In this document: positions 27,821 through 40,779 of the stretch, in pieces | Position numbering within the stretch: position 1 is the first letter of the stretch | How the letters are laid out: each line of letters starts with the position of its first letter | Assembly: GCA_037903355.1 (NCBI GenBank) | Contig: JBAJFE010000015.1 | Coordinates: 62,001-126,000, forward strand | Reading direction: 5' to 3' | Source: Trichuris trichiura | Lineage: Eukaryota; Nematoda; Enoplea; Trichinellida; Trichuridae | Length of the DNA stretch: 64,000 nt | Translations under genes and position numbers: made by a program | The notes under the pieces: generated by a model | What the model was told of the DNA's origin: nothing | Databases searched by the model: none | The model's input: the letters and a program-made list of their open reading frames with translations, nothing else

Positions 27821-30258
27821 TCTGCATCCTGCACTCATTCGACGCTATGAAGGGCATTAGCAGCAGCTGTCCGCACAATTTCGCGTTTTTCTGTAGTTTA
27901 TGTTGATACGTCTTTTTGAAACTGCATTTGGCAAGTTTAGGTGCTTTCATTTTGCGTTTTGCCTATCTTCCGTTGAATAGAATAAGGTTATTTAAAAGAA
28001 GCGTAGCGTTTCGATGAGCCATGATCTACCTTCATTGTTTAAAGACAAGCCACAATAGATTCGAAGGCTACTGTTCCGAACAAAGTCCGTTGTTCACGTA
28101 GTAACCTGCACTCCCACAAGTTGTTCAGAAGCACTTCCTGTTTTCTCGCTAAGGGCTGGGCGTTAAGAAACTCGAATTTTTCGTTTTCCATATCCACTTT
28201 ATTCGTTAACTAAACCGCAAATAATCTATATTATCAAAACAGCGTATCCCGAAATGGTATTCTCTTAAATCACTGACCTTATTGTAACCTGCATTCCTGT
28301 TGTAGTACCGTATACTACGAACTAAGTTCTACTCTTGTTTTTCAAAAAGCTGGCAGATTTGCTTTATTGAATCCCGCAGAGAACGCTGGACTTTCCCGTC
28401 TAGAAAAGCTATCTTTTCATCAAGTTATTTTTTTGTACTTAGAGCAAAGCTGTCCTAGCACACAATGAAATTGTCCATTCGTTACGGCGTTTTTTCTGCG
28501 TGACTAAGGGTAGCAACTTTTCGTGGACCCAAAATTTAGTTCTGTTAATCCACGTAAACGCAAGCGTAGACTAAAGCAGCGGCTGATTTTAGGCTTAGGC
28601 CAAGACCAACGAAACTTGATTTCATTTCTGCCTACAGTACTCACCGAGTTTCTGCTGGAGAAGACATCCAGGCTGCTCAAATAATTGTTAAGTGCTATTA
28701 AAATTCAATATTCTATATTTTCCAGATCTGCCAAAGAGAATATTTCCACATGTTTGCCGTAATGGCACGTGGCTTCTTTTTTTGTGCCAACGACTGAACG
28801 CCATCAACTTTCGCATATAACAATGCGATTTTACGCTTTTAGTAATTCAATTATTTTGGATCTTCTGTCCTGGCGGTCAATTATTAGTAATCAAGGTATT
28901 GGATGATTTCGCTATAGGTTTCGTCGATTGTGCGCCGCACCATTTGAGAAATGCAGGTTCCTTACTGTTGAGGATGCTACTATCCTGTTCTGCCCTTACC
29001 TAAACTTAAACTAAAATGTAAGCTTCGCATTTAAGCTTAGACTTCTGGAAAGACAGAACAAGTTGGCTGGCAAAGATACAGTTTTACAGTGGGGCACATA
29101 ACCGATAAGACCGTGCTTTGTATTGCATTTTCTTTCAGGAATTATCACAGATATGAAAATCTAATCGTAGCAAGATGTCAGTTTATGATGTCACATTCCT
29201 ATAGTAATACATCTGAGAAAGTCTTAAAGTATCTGACAAATTAGAATGCCTGCACCAGAAAAACCTGTTAAACGAAGTAAAACGATGTAGCGTTATTAGT
29301 AGGAAATGAAAAGGCGCTGGGAAACAAATGTTGTAGCAATCACTTTAATTAATGACTTCAACACCAAGAGTTTTTGGTCGACAAACCATTGCAGGTAGTA
29401 AATGGAAACGACTGCAGTTTTCAGCGTTCTCCCAACGCCGACAAAGTATTCGTTAGTAAAGCTTCTACTGAACTGACTAAGATGAAAACTAGCAACTAAG
29501 TGTTAAAAAAAGTACCACATTTTTTAAAATCAAATTTAATTCGTTGAAGGCAGTTTGTGTCTCCTTTTTTCTTTGTGAGAATACCGTTAGAATTGTTACC
29601 AGCAGCTTCTCTCGATGCTTGTTTGCTTTTTACGTATTGCTTTTGTGATTTGCGGCGTTGACATACAAGGTATCACCTTTTAGAACGGAAAGGATCTTAC
29701 CGTCTCTTGTAACGAATCGACCCTTTTCATACCTAACTGCAATCAGCTAAAATATTTTAAATAACGCCAAACATTTCTCAGTCTGGAAGTATACCTGATT
29801 ATCTTTGCCCTGACTTTGGGTGACCGGTGAGCTGTCAGCAATAACTTTGCCTGGTGAACACGGTTGACAGCTTCCTTTATTAACACTATGGCACAGCACG
29901 TGCATTTCTTTCTGCAGATTATTTTATCACGGGTAATTAAAAATGCGCAAACCATTTCGTTAAGCCACTTACGTATATCATTTTTTCATTGCGAAGTTGT
30001 CCATCGTCTTTTAATGGGGTATGGACCGGCTGAAAATTGTTCTCTCAAAAACAATGCACTGCATCGAACTCTTACGCTTGAGTCGGAGTTGATTTCATCT
30101 CCGTATTGGTAGTCCGAACAGCGCAATTCTTTAAAGGGCCGTGTTGGTTTATTCGACTCTTCTTCGCCACCAGCTGGCTGCCACTAAATTGAACTAGCTT
30201 TCAATTTTGAGAGTTGAAAAATTGGTCGCTCACTTTTCTTTTGCGTAGCAATTTAGCG
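27821..30258. other. intergenic, no gene seen
   Basis: AT-rich stretch with only short open frames. I see no repeat with a clear partner in the window and no structured RNA. Confidence 0.45.
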
Positions 30259-33200
30259 ATGCCGGAAATTAGAGAAGACATCGAAGTGTCAATGAGGTGC
30301 TGCAATTTTTGTTCCGCCGGTTCGCAGTGTACTTTTTTTAAAAACGTACAAACTTTGCACTTACAGTATTTTTGAAATACTGTAAGCTTGACACGATTTG
30401 CAGGTTATTTGTACAGAGTTGCTTCTTGTTACTTTCTGACTAACAAAATTTCAGGTGAACCGTTGATGAAGGATTGCTGTAGCTGCTTGTCACAGTTGGT
30501 TTCTTGAACTGATGGAAAGCTCGTTATTGTTCCAATGAAAACGCGAGATCACTTTTTCTTCAAGGCTGTTAGGGCCACGAAATTCAAGGGCATATCTCTG
30601 ATAAAGAAGAATTGAGGAACCCATCTTGAACAGAAGGTTAAATTTGGCCAATGGGTGTCCTGCCCGCTTTACCCATCCTTTTATTCGACGCTTGGTTACG
30701 CTGCATCTGACGATAATATTAATACTTCTTTGAAAGCTCTTTAAGGCAGTAGCAGTCAGTCAGTTTGGCAGTCCTGTGAATGTTTCACCTGTCCTATAAC
30801 TTAAGTACTTTTATTAACGCGGGATGATGGTTAAGGTTGGACATGAGCGCAGACGTTTCCCAGCAATCTAGCGTGGCTCCAGGGCTGTCACTGGACTTCG
30901 GAAGACCCTTGGTATACCTTATGCGAGCCAGTTTCCTGATGCACCATTGTCAGCTGCTTCTTTCAAGTGGTTGCGAGTGTGAAAAAGCAGTCTGAACAGG
31001 GTATTCTAACAGGGCATCGTAGCTGCTCACAGATTCATGCAGAGCGATCAAGTTTAGGGCTATTATGCTTTTGGATAGATTTTGAGGACCTATCAATCCG
31101 GTTCGGATAGGCGTCAGGATACTTGATAAATTGATGTAAGCATGCCTGCAAGTAGGGCTGCCAAATTAACTTTTTAGCTATTAAATTCTTCAATTTTCTC
31201 TAGATGTGTGTTGTCAGTATACGAAAAAACACTGTGATCAGTCATGGTCGCAAGAGCGAGATCTGAATTCTGTGCTGACGACCGGAAATTGGGAAAATGC
31301 ACGCCAGCGGAGACTAAGATTACAATAAAGTCCACGGCGGAAGTGACTCATTAAAGAAAAGATCGAAGAACAGATACTCGCTGTCCAAAAGGGACGTTCT
31401 TTTGCAATGGGTTTGTTTCAGTGGCACTGCCATTTTGTTTGAAGGAAAACTTTTATTCTTCGCGGTCTTATTATTTTCAGACGTAAATTTGTTGGACAAA
31501 ACGAACAAGTAAAAATATTAGCATTGTCATTATGATGCGTAACAGATAGCGTTTTTTCAAAAGCTGTACTAATAAAGCGCTTGATTTTTACTTCTACTTC
31601 GGTAATGAGCGCGCTATTCTTAACGCAACCCATTTATCCTGATTTTTGAAGATTGCTGAAGTAAATAAGTCTCACGCCGAAACACTAGCAAAATAGGTGC
31701 AACTTGCTGCCCAATATTTACACGGAATGAAAGAACGGGTTGTCCTTAGTCACACTTCAAAATATTAATAAATCTGTATTTGATCAGGATGATCATTAAG
31801 TGTTACTGTACTTCTCAGCGCTCTGTGCGATAATGTTCTACCGTGTTTTCTCGCTTGAATAGGCTGTTCTATGATTTCACTGACGTAAGCGTGTTTTGTC
31901 AAGCCCAAATTGGCACTTCAACACTTGGCTACAAATTCACTTGCAATTATGTGGTGAGTAACTGTGCTTCTTCCCTTCTGCCGCTTGTATAAGTTTTCTT
32001 GGCTTCACTGAAACTTGCAAAACAGTCAGCAAAGAAAAAGCGTTTCTGTTTAAAAAATTGTTTTGTAAATTTCATTGCTTAGCCTTTTCTACTACGCCTT
32101 CTTCACTTTTCCTTAGGCAGACTTGTTTTCAAACCCTCCAAGAGTAACTAATGTCTCTTCGCAAAAGAGGTTAGCACGGTGAATAAAACAAGCAGCTAAC
32201 GGGAAAACAAGAATAGGCATTCTTTTTATGATTTCTGCATTCGAGTTATCCGCAAGAACTGCTTACTGTACTTGAATTCTCCGGCGTTCTGGTAAGGTCA
32301 GGCTCATATTTTCCCGGTAAAGATCTTGCACTTAACAGATCATGGTGGCTTACGGTGGTTTGCTTCTGCAGTTATGTAACAAGCTCCGTTTCTCTTAAAG
32401 TTCACTAGAATGTCGAAATTGCCGCCAGTAAGAAATGAATTTTCACATAAAATTTACTGGTTTCCTGCATAGAAAATACGACTTGCATCCCTAACGGAAT
32501 CCTGTGCAGTCAGTGTCCGTCATGGATAGTTCCTGCAGATTTGCGTAGCAAATGTTTATATTCGTTTTAACAGAACGATTAACTTCCATTGAAAGCAGCG
32601 CGTCCGTTGTGCAGATGCTGTAGTTTATACGGCAATGTACGTTCTGTTTAGCATTGCTGACTATGCTGAGATTGCCGTTCAAAATATGTATGGCCTTTTC
32701 AATTATACCAAGCATACGCAATGCTATATTCACCCAGCAGGAGCCGCAAATAGATTCATCCTTTACGTAAGAAATGATATCGTTGCACGTTGGCTGATCT
32801 TTTCGCGAATCGAGCTGTTCTGGCAGTTGGATTCGGCTGCTTTCACTGCAGTATTCGTCAGGAGGGAGGAATTCAGTTCTGCCTCTTTCTGTCGTTGGCT
32901 CTAACAAGTAACTAAACAGTTTTCTAATATCCGATCAACTCTTGCTCATGAAGTATTCATTGAGGCCATAGGGAAGAGAAAATGTCGAGAAGTTTGAAAT
33001 TTGCTAGTCGGTTCACTATATTATCCATTTACTTTCTATAGAAGTGAGTTTCCACTATTTATTCTTTCTTTTCCAGAGGTTGATTTTATTTTTTCAAATT
33101 GCTTCACATGAAAGCTTGTTACTTTGACATGCGCGACAATAAATGCAAATTATCTAAGATGAACTACCGGCAAATATTGCACCAATCAAGCTGCGCAACT

Positions 33201-34026
33201 GATGCAGTAAATGGAGACTGTTACGCAATGTAAAGTAGGCCGCGTGTTCAATGTGTTCAGAAATTTTCTCCGTTTTAAAAGTACGAAATAATGGGTGTAT
33301 GACGGCATGCTACTTAAAAGGTTATCTTATTCGTCCACTAGCAGCATTGATGAGTCACCGTAAAGTATGAATTCAGTGTGCTAAGAAAGTTAAGTCGACG
33401 CTGTAACGTATTAATATTTTTTCCCCGACGGTTTCAGTTAATTGTTGTTACGGTTAACTAACTGAAAGTAATTGCTCTGTTAAAATAGTAATCGGGCAGT
33501 TTTTCAGGTCTTTCACAACGGCAACGAGTATTTCGTTGAAGTAATTGACAAGGTAAGCTTTGAACTTGTTGATCTTGCGCTTATGACTTTCCAAATGAAA
33601 AACGTTTCGAAGTCAGAAGGTGTCTTTGCATTTCCTCCTTAACTTGTCCCGCGTTTTTCTTCTTTTTCTTGGCGGGACACACACACACGCACACACAAAT
33701 CACTGCGTGTAATTGGGTTTGCAAAATTACGTATAATTATATTGGTAGAGACTACAAAGTGCAGTTCGACAACATTTTTAGGAATAACCCGGATTAATAG
33801 CTGTTAAGAGAAAGTTTGAAGAATGGCTAAGTGACAGTCCATAGGCGCACAATGATGCAGAGCGCACATAGTGCTAATAATAGCGTATTATTAATAATTT
33901 CAGCTCACCATTGTTAGTTTGTTTATACGTCAACAAGCCCTTTGCTTTTGTTGTGCGTTGTTGGAAAATGTTGCTTGTTCGATGCAAGCCATTTTACAAG
34001 TCGGTTACCCAGAGTGCAGTGATTAA
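30259..34026 (+). CDS. candidate 98-aa protein, four exons, unassigned
   Basis: Possible exons 30259-30296 (MPEIREDIEVSM), 31863-31953 (LFYDFTDVSVFCQAQIGTST...), 33508-33552 (VFHNGNEYFVEVIDK) and 33904-34026 (LTIVSLFIRQQALCFCCALL..., stop TAA). All three junctions keep phase with GT-AG borders and the small exons have protein-like composition. Against it: introns 1 and 2 exceed 1.5 kb in a genome whose introns are mostly near 50 bases, and no family is recognised. It overlaps a minus-strand protease remnant lying inside intron 2. Confidence 0.22.
32491..32907 (-). pseudogene. cathepsin-B-like (peptidase C1A) remnant
   Basis: A 138-codon minus-strand frame without a good initiator. Its middle aligns with the start of mature cathepsin B: IQLPEQLDSRKDQPTCNDI (family LPxxFDAR-x-W-x-xC-x-x-I), then VKDESICGSCW (family IRDQGSCGSCW), then IHILNGNLSIVSNAKQN (family ICIHSNGRVNVEVSAED). 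The catalytic Cys context GSCW is kept, but the oxyanion-hole Gln of DQGSCGSCW is replaced by Glu, and the frame dissolves after about 45 residues without the CCG or occluding-loop region. No exons carrying the active-site His or Asn were found nearby. I read it as a decayed, single-exon fragment; a fast-evolving paralogue with unseen exons is the alternative. Confidence 0.6.
33677..33697. repeat. (CA)n microsatellite
   Basis: Short interrupted run of alternating AC dinucleotides (ACACACACACGCACACAC). Confidence 0.8.
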
Positions 34027-34312
34027 TATAGGGTTGCTTTCTATCCTTTCTTCGTGTCTTAGTTTCTTATTTTCACGTAATATAATTTGTTCGGATATGC
34101 ACTGTTTCTATTGGTAGTATTGAAACAGTCGTAAGCTTTTTCCAGCTGTAATTAAGAAGTACAAAATAAATGTACACCAGTTATTAATTTCACAATTCAA
34201 AGTGCTGCTAACAGGTGCGTTACTCTATCTGCATGCCAAACACTGAGCTCATCTATCCTTGATGGGCAGATGAACACTTGCTGTTCAAAGTTTTCTTTTC
34301 TGGTACCTGTAG

Positions 34313-34759
34313 TCAGCGTTGCTCCTCTTCTTCCAGGAAGATGAGCAGCTTCCAATTTGGAAGCAGAGCTTCGGCAGCATAGGTTCGGTACTTGATCCTT
34401 GTAATTTGAGTAATTTTCGTTGCCTTTGGTGCTTCCTTTTCGACTGGAACGTAACAGGATGCGGTCGCGCTGCAGTTAGAGTGGGTATGTTTGAAGCTGC
34501 AAGTATCCGTAGTGCTAATGGTCTTATATTTTTTGTCCTTACTTTTCGTCGATGCAATTTTATGTTTAGAGTATGTGAATTTAAAGCTCTCAGGCGACCT
34601 TGATTCTGGAACAAGCTTAAGCGTTTTTCCGGAGAAAAACGCAGTGTTCGCACTGCTCAGGCAGCAAGATAACGTGAATTCGTCTTCAATGCAAATAGCA
34701 TGGACAATGACTGCTGTTCTTTTGGTTGTCACCTCACTGTTGCATAAACCGCCTTTCAT
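34313..34759 (-). CDS. hypothetical 148-codon open frame
   Basis: ATG at 34759, stop at 34313. The product is Lys/Thr/Ser-rich with a few cysteines, and I recognise no domain. Other frames on both strands are also open over much of the same stretch (for example 34285-34653 minus and 34319-34603 plus), which weakens the case for any single one. No splice partner identified. Confidence 0.15.
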   Translation of the reverse strand: MKGGLCNSEVTTKRTAVIVHAICIEDEFTLSCCLSSANTAFFSGKTLKLVPESRSPESFKFTYSKHKIASTKSKDKKYKTISTTDTCSFKHTHSNCSATASCYVPVEKEAPKATKITQITRIKYRTYAAEALLPNWKLLIFLEEEEQR

Positions 34760-35559
34760 CTGCTGCTATCATTAACTGGTAAGTGTCAAGAAAATTGTTC
34801 TGTTAAAATTGTCTCTTTTTGTCTCTACTCATTGTGTCTCACTTTCACTGCATTGACATCCCATGAAATCGTTGCGGTTATAAAGAAACAGAAGTTATCT
34901 TCACATTACGTCCTGAAATCAAACCATTGTGCATGTTTTTACACTTAATTGGCCCTATCCTTTCCAAAAGTCAAAGACGAAACGAACAATCTGTGAGCAT
35001 TAATCGAAAATTGATTGGTCAGTAACAGGTTCAAACCATTTCCTCGTTTCTCCAAACGTAGCTCCCTATTTTTAAGCTATCATTCAACCTAAAACGCTAA
35101 ACCAGTTTATTAATAACAATTATATAAACTGCGTAGCTTTGAAAAGTTACACGTTCCGTCTTCAGCGGTCAAATGTTGGAGTGAAAGAATATGATGAGTT
35201 TTATAGGCAGCCAAATGGGTCAACCCGAATGTTTTGTCTAACTGTATTCTTATAATAAGATTGGTTCACATATCACTGATCTTTTTACCTTTGTCTCAAC
35301 TAATCACCTCATTATGCGTAACAAAAAAGCCTTCTTTTGCTTTTCGCAGTTTGAAGTCCTCGGCAAATGACTTTGAAAAATAATTCACAGTTACAGTAAA
35401 AGGCGTGTTCCACTACGCCCGATGCTTTCTTAATTGCTTCAGTTCTCTGCTGGAGTCTTGTAAACGTGAAACACACGACGTACAGGTCTCTGAAATGACG
35501 TACATTGGCAACACTCAACGTTCAGACCTGTATGGACTTTCAAAATGGGTATCTCTGAA

Positions 35560-36600
35560 AAGCCTGTAATTTCGAGTAGAAAAAGCGTTATAGGACGGTT
35601 AGGCTCCTATTTGAAAACGACTGTCAGACCGTTAGATGGAAGCAGAACGTCCTAAGTAGAAAACAGTAAAGAAATTCTGCGTTGAGTTCAAGAATCTACA
35701 ATCGGACCCCTCTGAAATCTTGTTCTTTTATAACGTAAATTAGATGTTCACAAGCGTCCCCATATATGTCGCGCTCAATGCACTCAAAGAGCTTCTTGAA
35801 GCGGACCTGACGTTATCACAAAAGACCAATCTCAAGACCTTTCACGTCAACAAACTAGCGCTTAAGAAAAGCAAATTACTTCCAGTTTCAAGAACAGTTT
35901 TTCGTACAAAAGATGCAGGCACAAATGGATATCTCTCTATCGCCCATTTTAGCGAAAATGTTTACTGAATTTGTAGAAGAAAAGGCTGTTTTCTTTGCAG
36001 ACGCAGCAATTTCCCCAACGTTTTTCGTAATATCCGTGAACGACATTTTTGCTGTCATCAAATGGGGAAGAAGGAAGCGTTTGTTAACGACCTGAGCAGC
36101 CTATTCCTGAACTGCATTTCCTTCACTATTAAAAAAGGAACAACAGGAGACTCCACGTGCTCATAATCAGTGATGGACGTAGGCTTAAAACAACAGTCTA
36201 TAGGAGGCCTACGTATTTGAACAGACATTTATATTTTTCGTAGCAGGCACAGTTACTGGGATGATTGGTAATCCAACATCAATTTGCGATGAAACATTGC
36301 TTACGGCTGAGCTTGCACACATAAAAGCGACTTTTTTTTATATAAAAGCTATCCAGCGGGATTGATTTCCTCAGTGATAAGACAGAGAACTTCCAGACCA
36401 GAAAGCGGTTTATCAAAGCAGAGTGTTCTCTTATTCGTAATGCCATACTACAAACGTTTCAGAGGATGCACTATGCGTATTAGCAAGGAGATTGTTGTCA
36501 AAGTGTATTTCAAAACTTCGTATTCGTTGAGGCCCATGGATATGCATGGAAAAACACGGTTACCTATTGAGAGAAGCCAAGAGTGGTTCACGAGATGATT
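35560..36600 (+). mobile_element. Penelope-like retroelement remnant (reverse transcriptase)
   Basis: Broken plus-strand reading across several frames. Segments in the expected order: LGSYLKTTVRPLDGS, VENSKEILR, EILFFYNV then MFTSVPIYVAL (Penelope-type SFDVxSLFTNVPI), SLSPILAKMFTEFVEE (GSPLSPxLAdxFME), SVNDIFAVI (catalytic YVDDIFAI with one Asp changed to Asn), LFLNCISFTIKKG and RRPTYLNRHLYFS (YRKPTHTDRYLHFSS). Stops and frameshifts separate the blocks, so the element is dead. Confidence 0.65.
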
Positions 36601-37261
36601 TGGAGTTGCTTTGCTTTCTACTTTGGTGAGGTAGGCAACAGCCTATCTCAAAAGTTTAAACAGCACCTTAGTTGTCTCAACCATTGCAAGAATGCATTGT
36701 CTGACATGCAAGAAAATGAAACAGGGTGCAGGGGAAGGTCTCGAAAAACGGAAGCCCACACAGCAAAGCATGAAACAATCAAGTAGGCATCGAGATTAAA
36801 GAAACGTGCCTCGCACTGTGGCGGTCAGTCATTTTCCAAATTTCTTTGCCAAGAAGATGATTCGAAACTACGAAAGATTAAAGCATTTCTGTTAGGCATA
36901 ATGAAGTAATTAATGGAAACAAAGGTAAAGAGATCAGTGGCGTGTGGACCAATCTTATAGGAAAACAGTTGTGCAAAACATCAGGCTGACCGATTTAATC
37001 GCCTGTAATAGCCATCATGTTCGTCCTTTCTAACATCTCACCGCTGAGGATGGGACTTGTAACTTTTCAAGGCTATGCAGTTGTTGTGATTATGGTCAAT
37101 AAAATGGTTTGTTTTAATGTGAACACTAGGTTTAAAAACAGCGTGGTTAATTTGGAGAAATGAAACAATTGGGCACTAAATAAGCGAATGGACGATATTT
37201 GCAAGTAATGCAACCTGGAAAACATAGCTCCTTGTAACAGCTGTGGTTTATTCATCTAATC
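36601..37261. other. no feature seen
   Basis: Follows the Penelope-like remnant and may contain its decayed 3' part. Nothing in it can be aligned by eye. Confidence 0.35.
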
Positions 37262-37664
37262 CAGCCATTCTCAACCTTTTCTGCGCTAGGCTCCCCTTTT
37301 CTTATTGGTCGATTAATTTGTGCGTTTTTCGTACAGCAGCCAGTCAGCTCTCAATGACAACCTCCTAGGATCAAGTTAATGCACTGATAAAGTGCGAATA
37401 TCCAGTCGTCAAATCATTTGAAAAGATTAATTGGGGTTGTTCGAAACTAACAATGAAACCACTTCGTCAAGTCGAGTGAGAATTGATTCGAATCCTGCAT
37501 AGAGAAATGTTGCTAAGGGTTAACCAATCCTGTATAGAGGATTGGCTTAAATTCTCACCCTTCTGATCTACGTAATTACGCTTGTTCTAATAAGGTTTCT
37601 CAGCCCCCCTTGACACTCTCTCAGCTCCTCCTGGGGTCCCCAGGCCCCACGTTGAGAATGGCTG
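37262..37664. mobile_element. hAT-type MITE, about 403 bp
   Basis: Terminal inverted repeats begin CAGCCATTCTCAAC at 37262 and end GTTGAGAATGGCTG at 37664: 14 perfect bases, with similarity continuing into a C-rich region (AGGCTCCCC on one side, GGGGTCCCCAGGCCCC on the other). CAGNNNTTCTCAACCTTTT is a typical hAT-superfamily terminus. The flanks ATCTAATC (37254-37261) and ACATAATC (37665-37672) match at 6 of 8 positions, as expected for an aged 8-bp target duplication. No transposase inside. Confidence 0.75.
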
Positions 37665-38420
37665 ACATAATCGATCCGTTTGTTGAGAAATACTTTTCTA
37701 TTTCGGAACATATGTCACAGGATTTTAATTCTTTAACAAAAAGAGGAGAAGAGCCCTGAAAACTTTGAGGTAAAGGAAAAGTAATATTGTTTAACAAATG
37801 AGTAAATTCCGCAAATCAACCAGGTATGAACCAATTTTATCCATTCTTGTTTTACGTTATTACTAAAGCAAGCGTTTCTTTTCTTCAAAACGCTCGTAGG
37901 TTATGGCGCTTTCTCAAACGTAATTAGTTCTGTTAGGATATGGTGATTGTAGTTTCCCGCTCGGATAGTGTTATATTCTACCGCAGAAATCTCAGAAAAA
38001 CTACTTGCAGTATATATAGTTTCTTCCTATCTTTTGCTTCATAATTGGTCTTCTGGTTCACGCGTTTTCCCTATTTGGTGTATCTCTAAGTAAACTTCAA
38101 AGTGCCCTACCAACGAACGGATAAACAAATTGTTAGAGAAAATACAGCACAATTTGTATACCGTACGTTTCGGAACTGCTCTTGTTTCGTCGTCAGCAGG
38201 GTAAGGGAGCTTTTGCTGGCTAATTACCAAACCAGCTACTGGCTCGAATTTGGCCTAAGCGATGACAAATGCAGTGAACAGCATTATCGGATATCTCAGC
38301 AGTAAAAACACAATAACGGTGGAAACAGTCTTTTCGTCAGGTTCACTTAAAACGTCGCTCCCATTACCAGGCATTTCAGTGAATGTTAGATTTAAGAATT
38401 CTTTTGAACGACCTTTTATT

Positions 38421-38913
38421 GTTTTCATATTAAAGTGTCCTTATTACGGATCATGTGTCCCGTTGGTATGTGAATTGAACATAAATTTCCCGGGGCTTAC
38501 CGGTCTGTCGCGACCCGTCTTCAGCGGTCAAACGTATTGATATGGACAAATATTATCGTACTCCACAACTGCTGCTCACTAAATGGATGACACACAAATG
38601 GATAAAGGTGGACAAAATTTCAAGTGGCGATAGAAGAAAATTAAACAATAAATCAATATATATAGGGAACAGTTTCTACAAGAATACAGAACTATGGAAG
38701 TGGCAACTGACAGACACAGAAGAAAATAACTTTAAAACTCTCGTTTTAAACAGTTAGAAAACGATTGAAGATTAACCTCGCCCCACATACTGTACTCATC
38801 GTTTGACCGCTGAAGACGGGTTGCGACAGACCTGAAAGCTCCGGAAAATTTATGTTCAATTTACATTCCAACGGTACACATAATCCGTAGTAATGACACT
38901 TTAATATGAAAAC
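38421..38913. mobile_element. small fold-back (inverted-repeat) element
   Basis: Arms of about 114 bases at 38421-38534 and 38800-38913 are inverted copies (for example ATAAATTTCCCGGGGCTTAC against TTCCGGAGC on the reverse strand), ending inward at TCTTCAGCGGTCAAACG. The 265-base spacer holds a 71-codon open frame with no recognisable domain. It is probably a non-autonomous element; target duplications were not identified. Confidence 0.6.
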
Positions 38914-40660
38914 TTACATTCCGGTACAAAAACATCACATTTTCAAGACCTTTTATTGTATCATTATTTTTCTCTGTTTATTTTGCTATTGGCATTCAGT
39001 GTTGTTGCGTGTACAATTCGTACAACATGTAGACTCTTTCATCAGTCATTAGACTGTAGTACGCGAAGAGACTTATCTGTTGTCTTCATTATGTAGAAGT
39101 CAAAATGTCTTGGGTTTTATGTTGTCAAAGTTTTTTTTGGACAGTTGTCTTACTTCCACTTATCTCGTACGTCGTGTCCTTGGTATATGTATCCGTTATT
39201 AGATTGGTGAGAAAATGAAGAACTCCAGAACTTGATATTTTAACACCAGCAGAAACGTCGTTCAAATGTAAATTTTGCTTATTTCAATCGAAAGGCTTAG
39301 GTGTCGTCAGCATCATCAGTTTCTAAGTTTAAGAACGAAAGTGTGAAATGACGTAAACAGTGCTAGTATTAATAATTTCCATCGAAGATTTAGTTCGGTA
39401 CTTTGAATAAGCGTTTGTGACTTCTCTGAGCCTTTCTTCTCTGGCAATAATAGAGTGCGCAACAATGCGAGTGTCACGCAGGGAAGCGAAATTTTGGTTA
39501 CTTTAAGCGCATTATAAAGTATTGACCTGTCTTTGTCTTGACTCTTTTATTCCATAAGGCCATAAAATTAGACATCCATAGCTGCTGATTTTATTGTCTA
39601 TATTTTGCTGACTTGAGCTCTCTATCCAAATTAAGTAAAGTTACTATTACAACGAACGGTCCTAAGAAATGTTTTGTAGAAAGGAAAGCAATTTCTTAAA
39701 ATTTTTACAAAAATGCCACCTTCAAAGCTTAATATATCACTTTAAAAGTACCTTCTTAACGTAAGAGAATTATTATTTCGGACATGGCATCGTGGGTTGT
39801 AGAGTGTGTGAGCACAATACTCTGTAACCGTTGATGCTTTAATTTCTTGTTCAATGAACAGTTACGTCTGAGAGTTTGGCCTTTTCTCTCCTTGATAGCA
39901 GCTTTCATTAGGGTCATTGTTTCCATTAGTACGTCGCGCTAACTCTCACAAAGGTTTCGTGCACGTAAGTAGTGACGTATTCTGGAATTTCCCTGCATGT
40001 GACACTGACTAATTGCATGTAATTGTTGCAGAAACCGAGGCTAGGGAACCTTTTTTCTGCCGCGAGCCGTTCGGACGTTTGTAAGACCATTCGCGGGCCA
40101 TACAGAATACTCCACCAAAGGACATAACCTGCATTGTTTGCGCGTATGTTCATTTAAGTCACCCTTCGAACAAAGCGATAAGGCGAGATAAGAATAATAC
40201 TTTGGGTCGGTAGGCGGCCAATGGTCCACGCTACTGACGCGCACACTAGTGCAGCTTAGTTCTTGCCTCCGAAGACTAACGACATCGGTTTGTCGACAGA
40301 GAGCCGACAGCACGGCAGTCTTCCTAGCCAGGCTGATGCTGTCTGCTTGTTACGCAAGGTTTATGTTATTACTAGAATTCACATACAAGGAATGTATCGC
40401 ATTTTCAAAAAATAACGTCCCACAGTCACATTTCACTGAATCTCGCATCCATGTGCGGTTGGTTGCCTCAGTTGATGAGAGGGAATGTTTTGAGGACCGG
40501 ATGGAATGGTCTCGCGGGTCGGACGTTCTCCCCACCTCTGGTATAAACTCTCCGCGTTGTATCGCTAACTAATGTTCAAGGCTTCTTGCTGGAAAAGTTG
40601 TTGTTATCGACGGTCAATCCAATTTCTTGAAAACACAGAAGACAATTCTCTTTCTTTGCC
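38914..40660. other. no gene seen
   Basis: Open frames of up to 107 codons on both strands around 40041-40572 have no recognisable motif. Confidence 0.35.
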
Positions 40661-40779
40661 AATTGAGTGCACGGATTTTACCACTTACAACATACTGTCA
40701 ACATAGCAATGCGTAATGGCAACGAACAAAAAACCATTGGATACTTGATAGACTTAAACAGCCATTACAAAGAGGATAG

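Noticed and set aside
37480..37510. tRNA-like T-loop (GATTCGAATCC)
   Set aside because: No acceptor stem, D arm or anticodon arm could be folded around it, and it lies inside the MITE.
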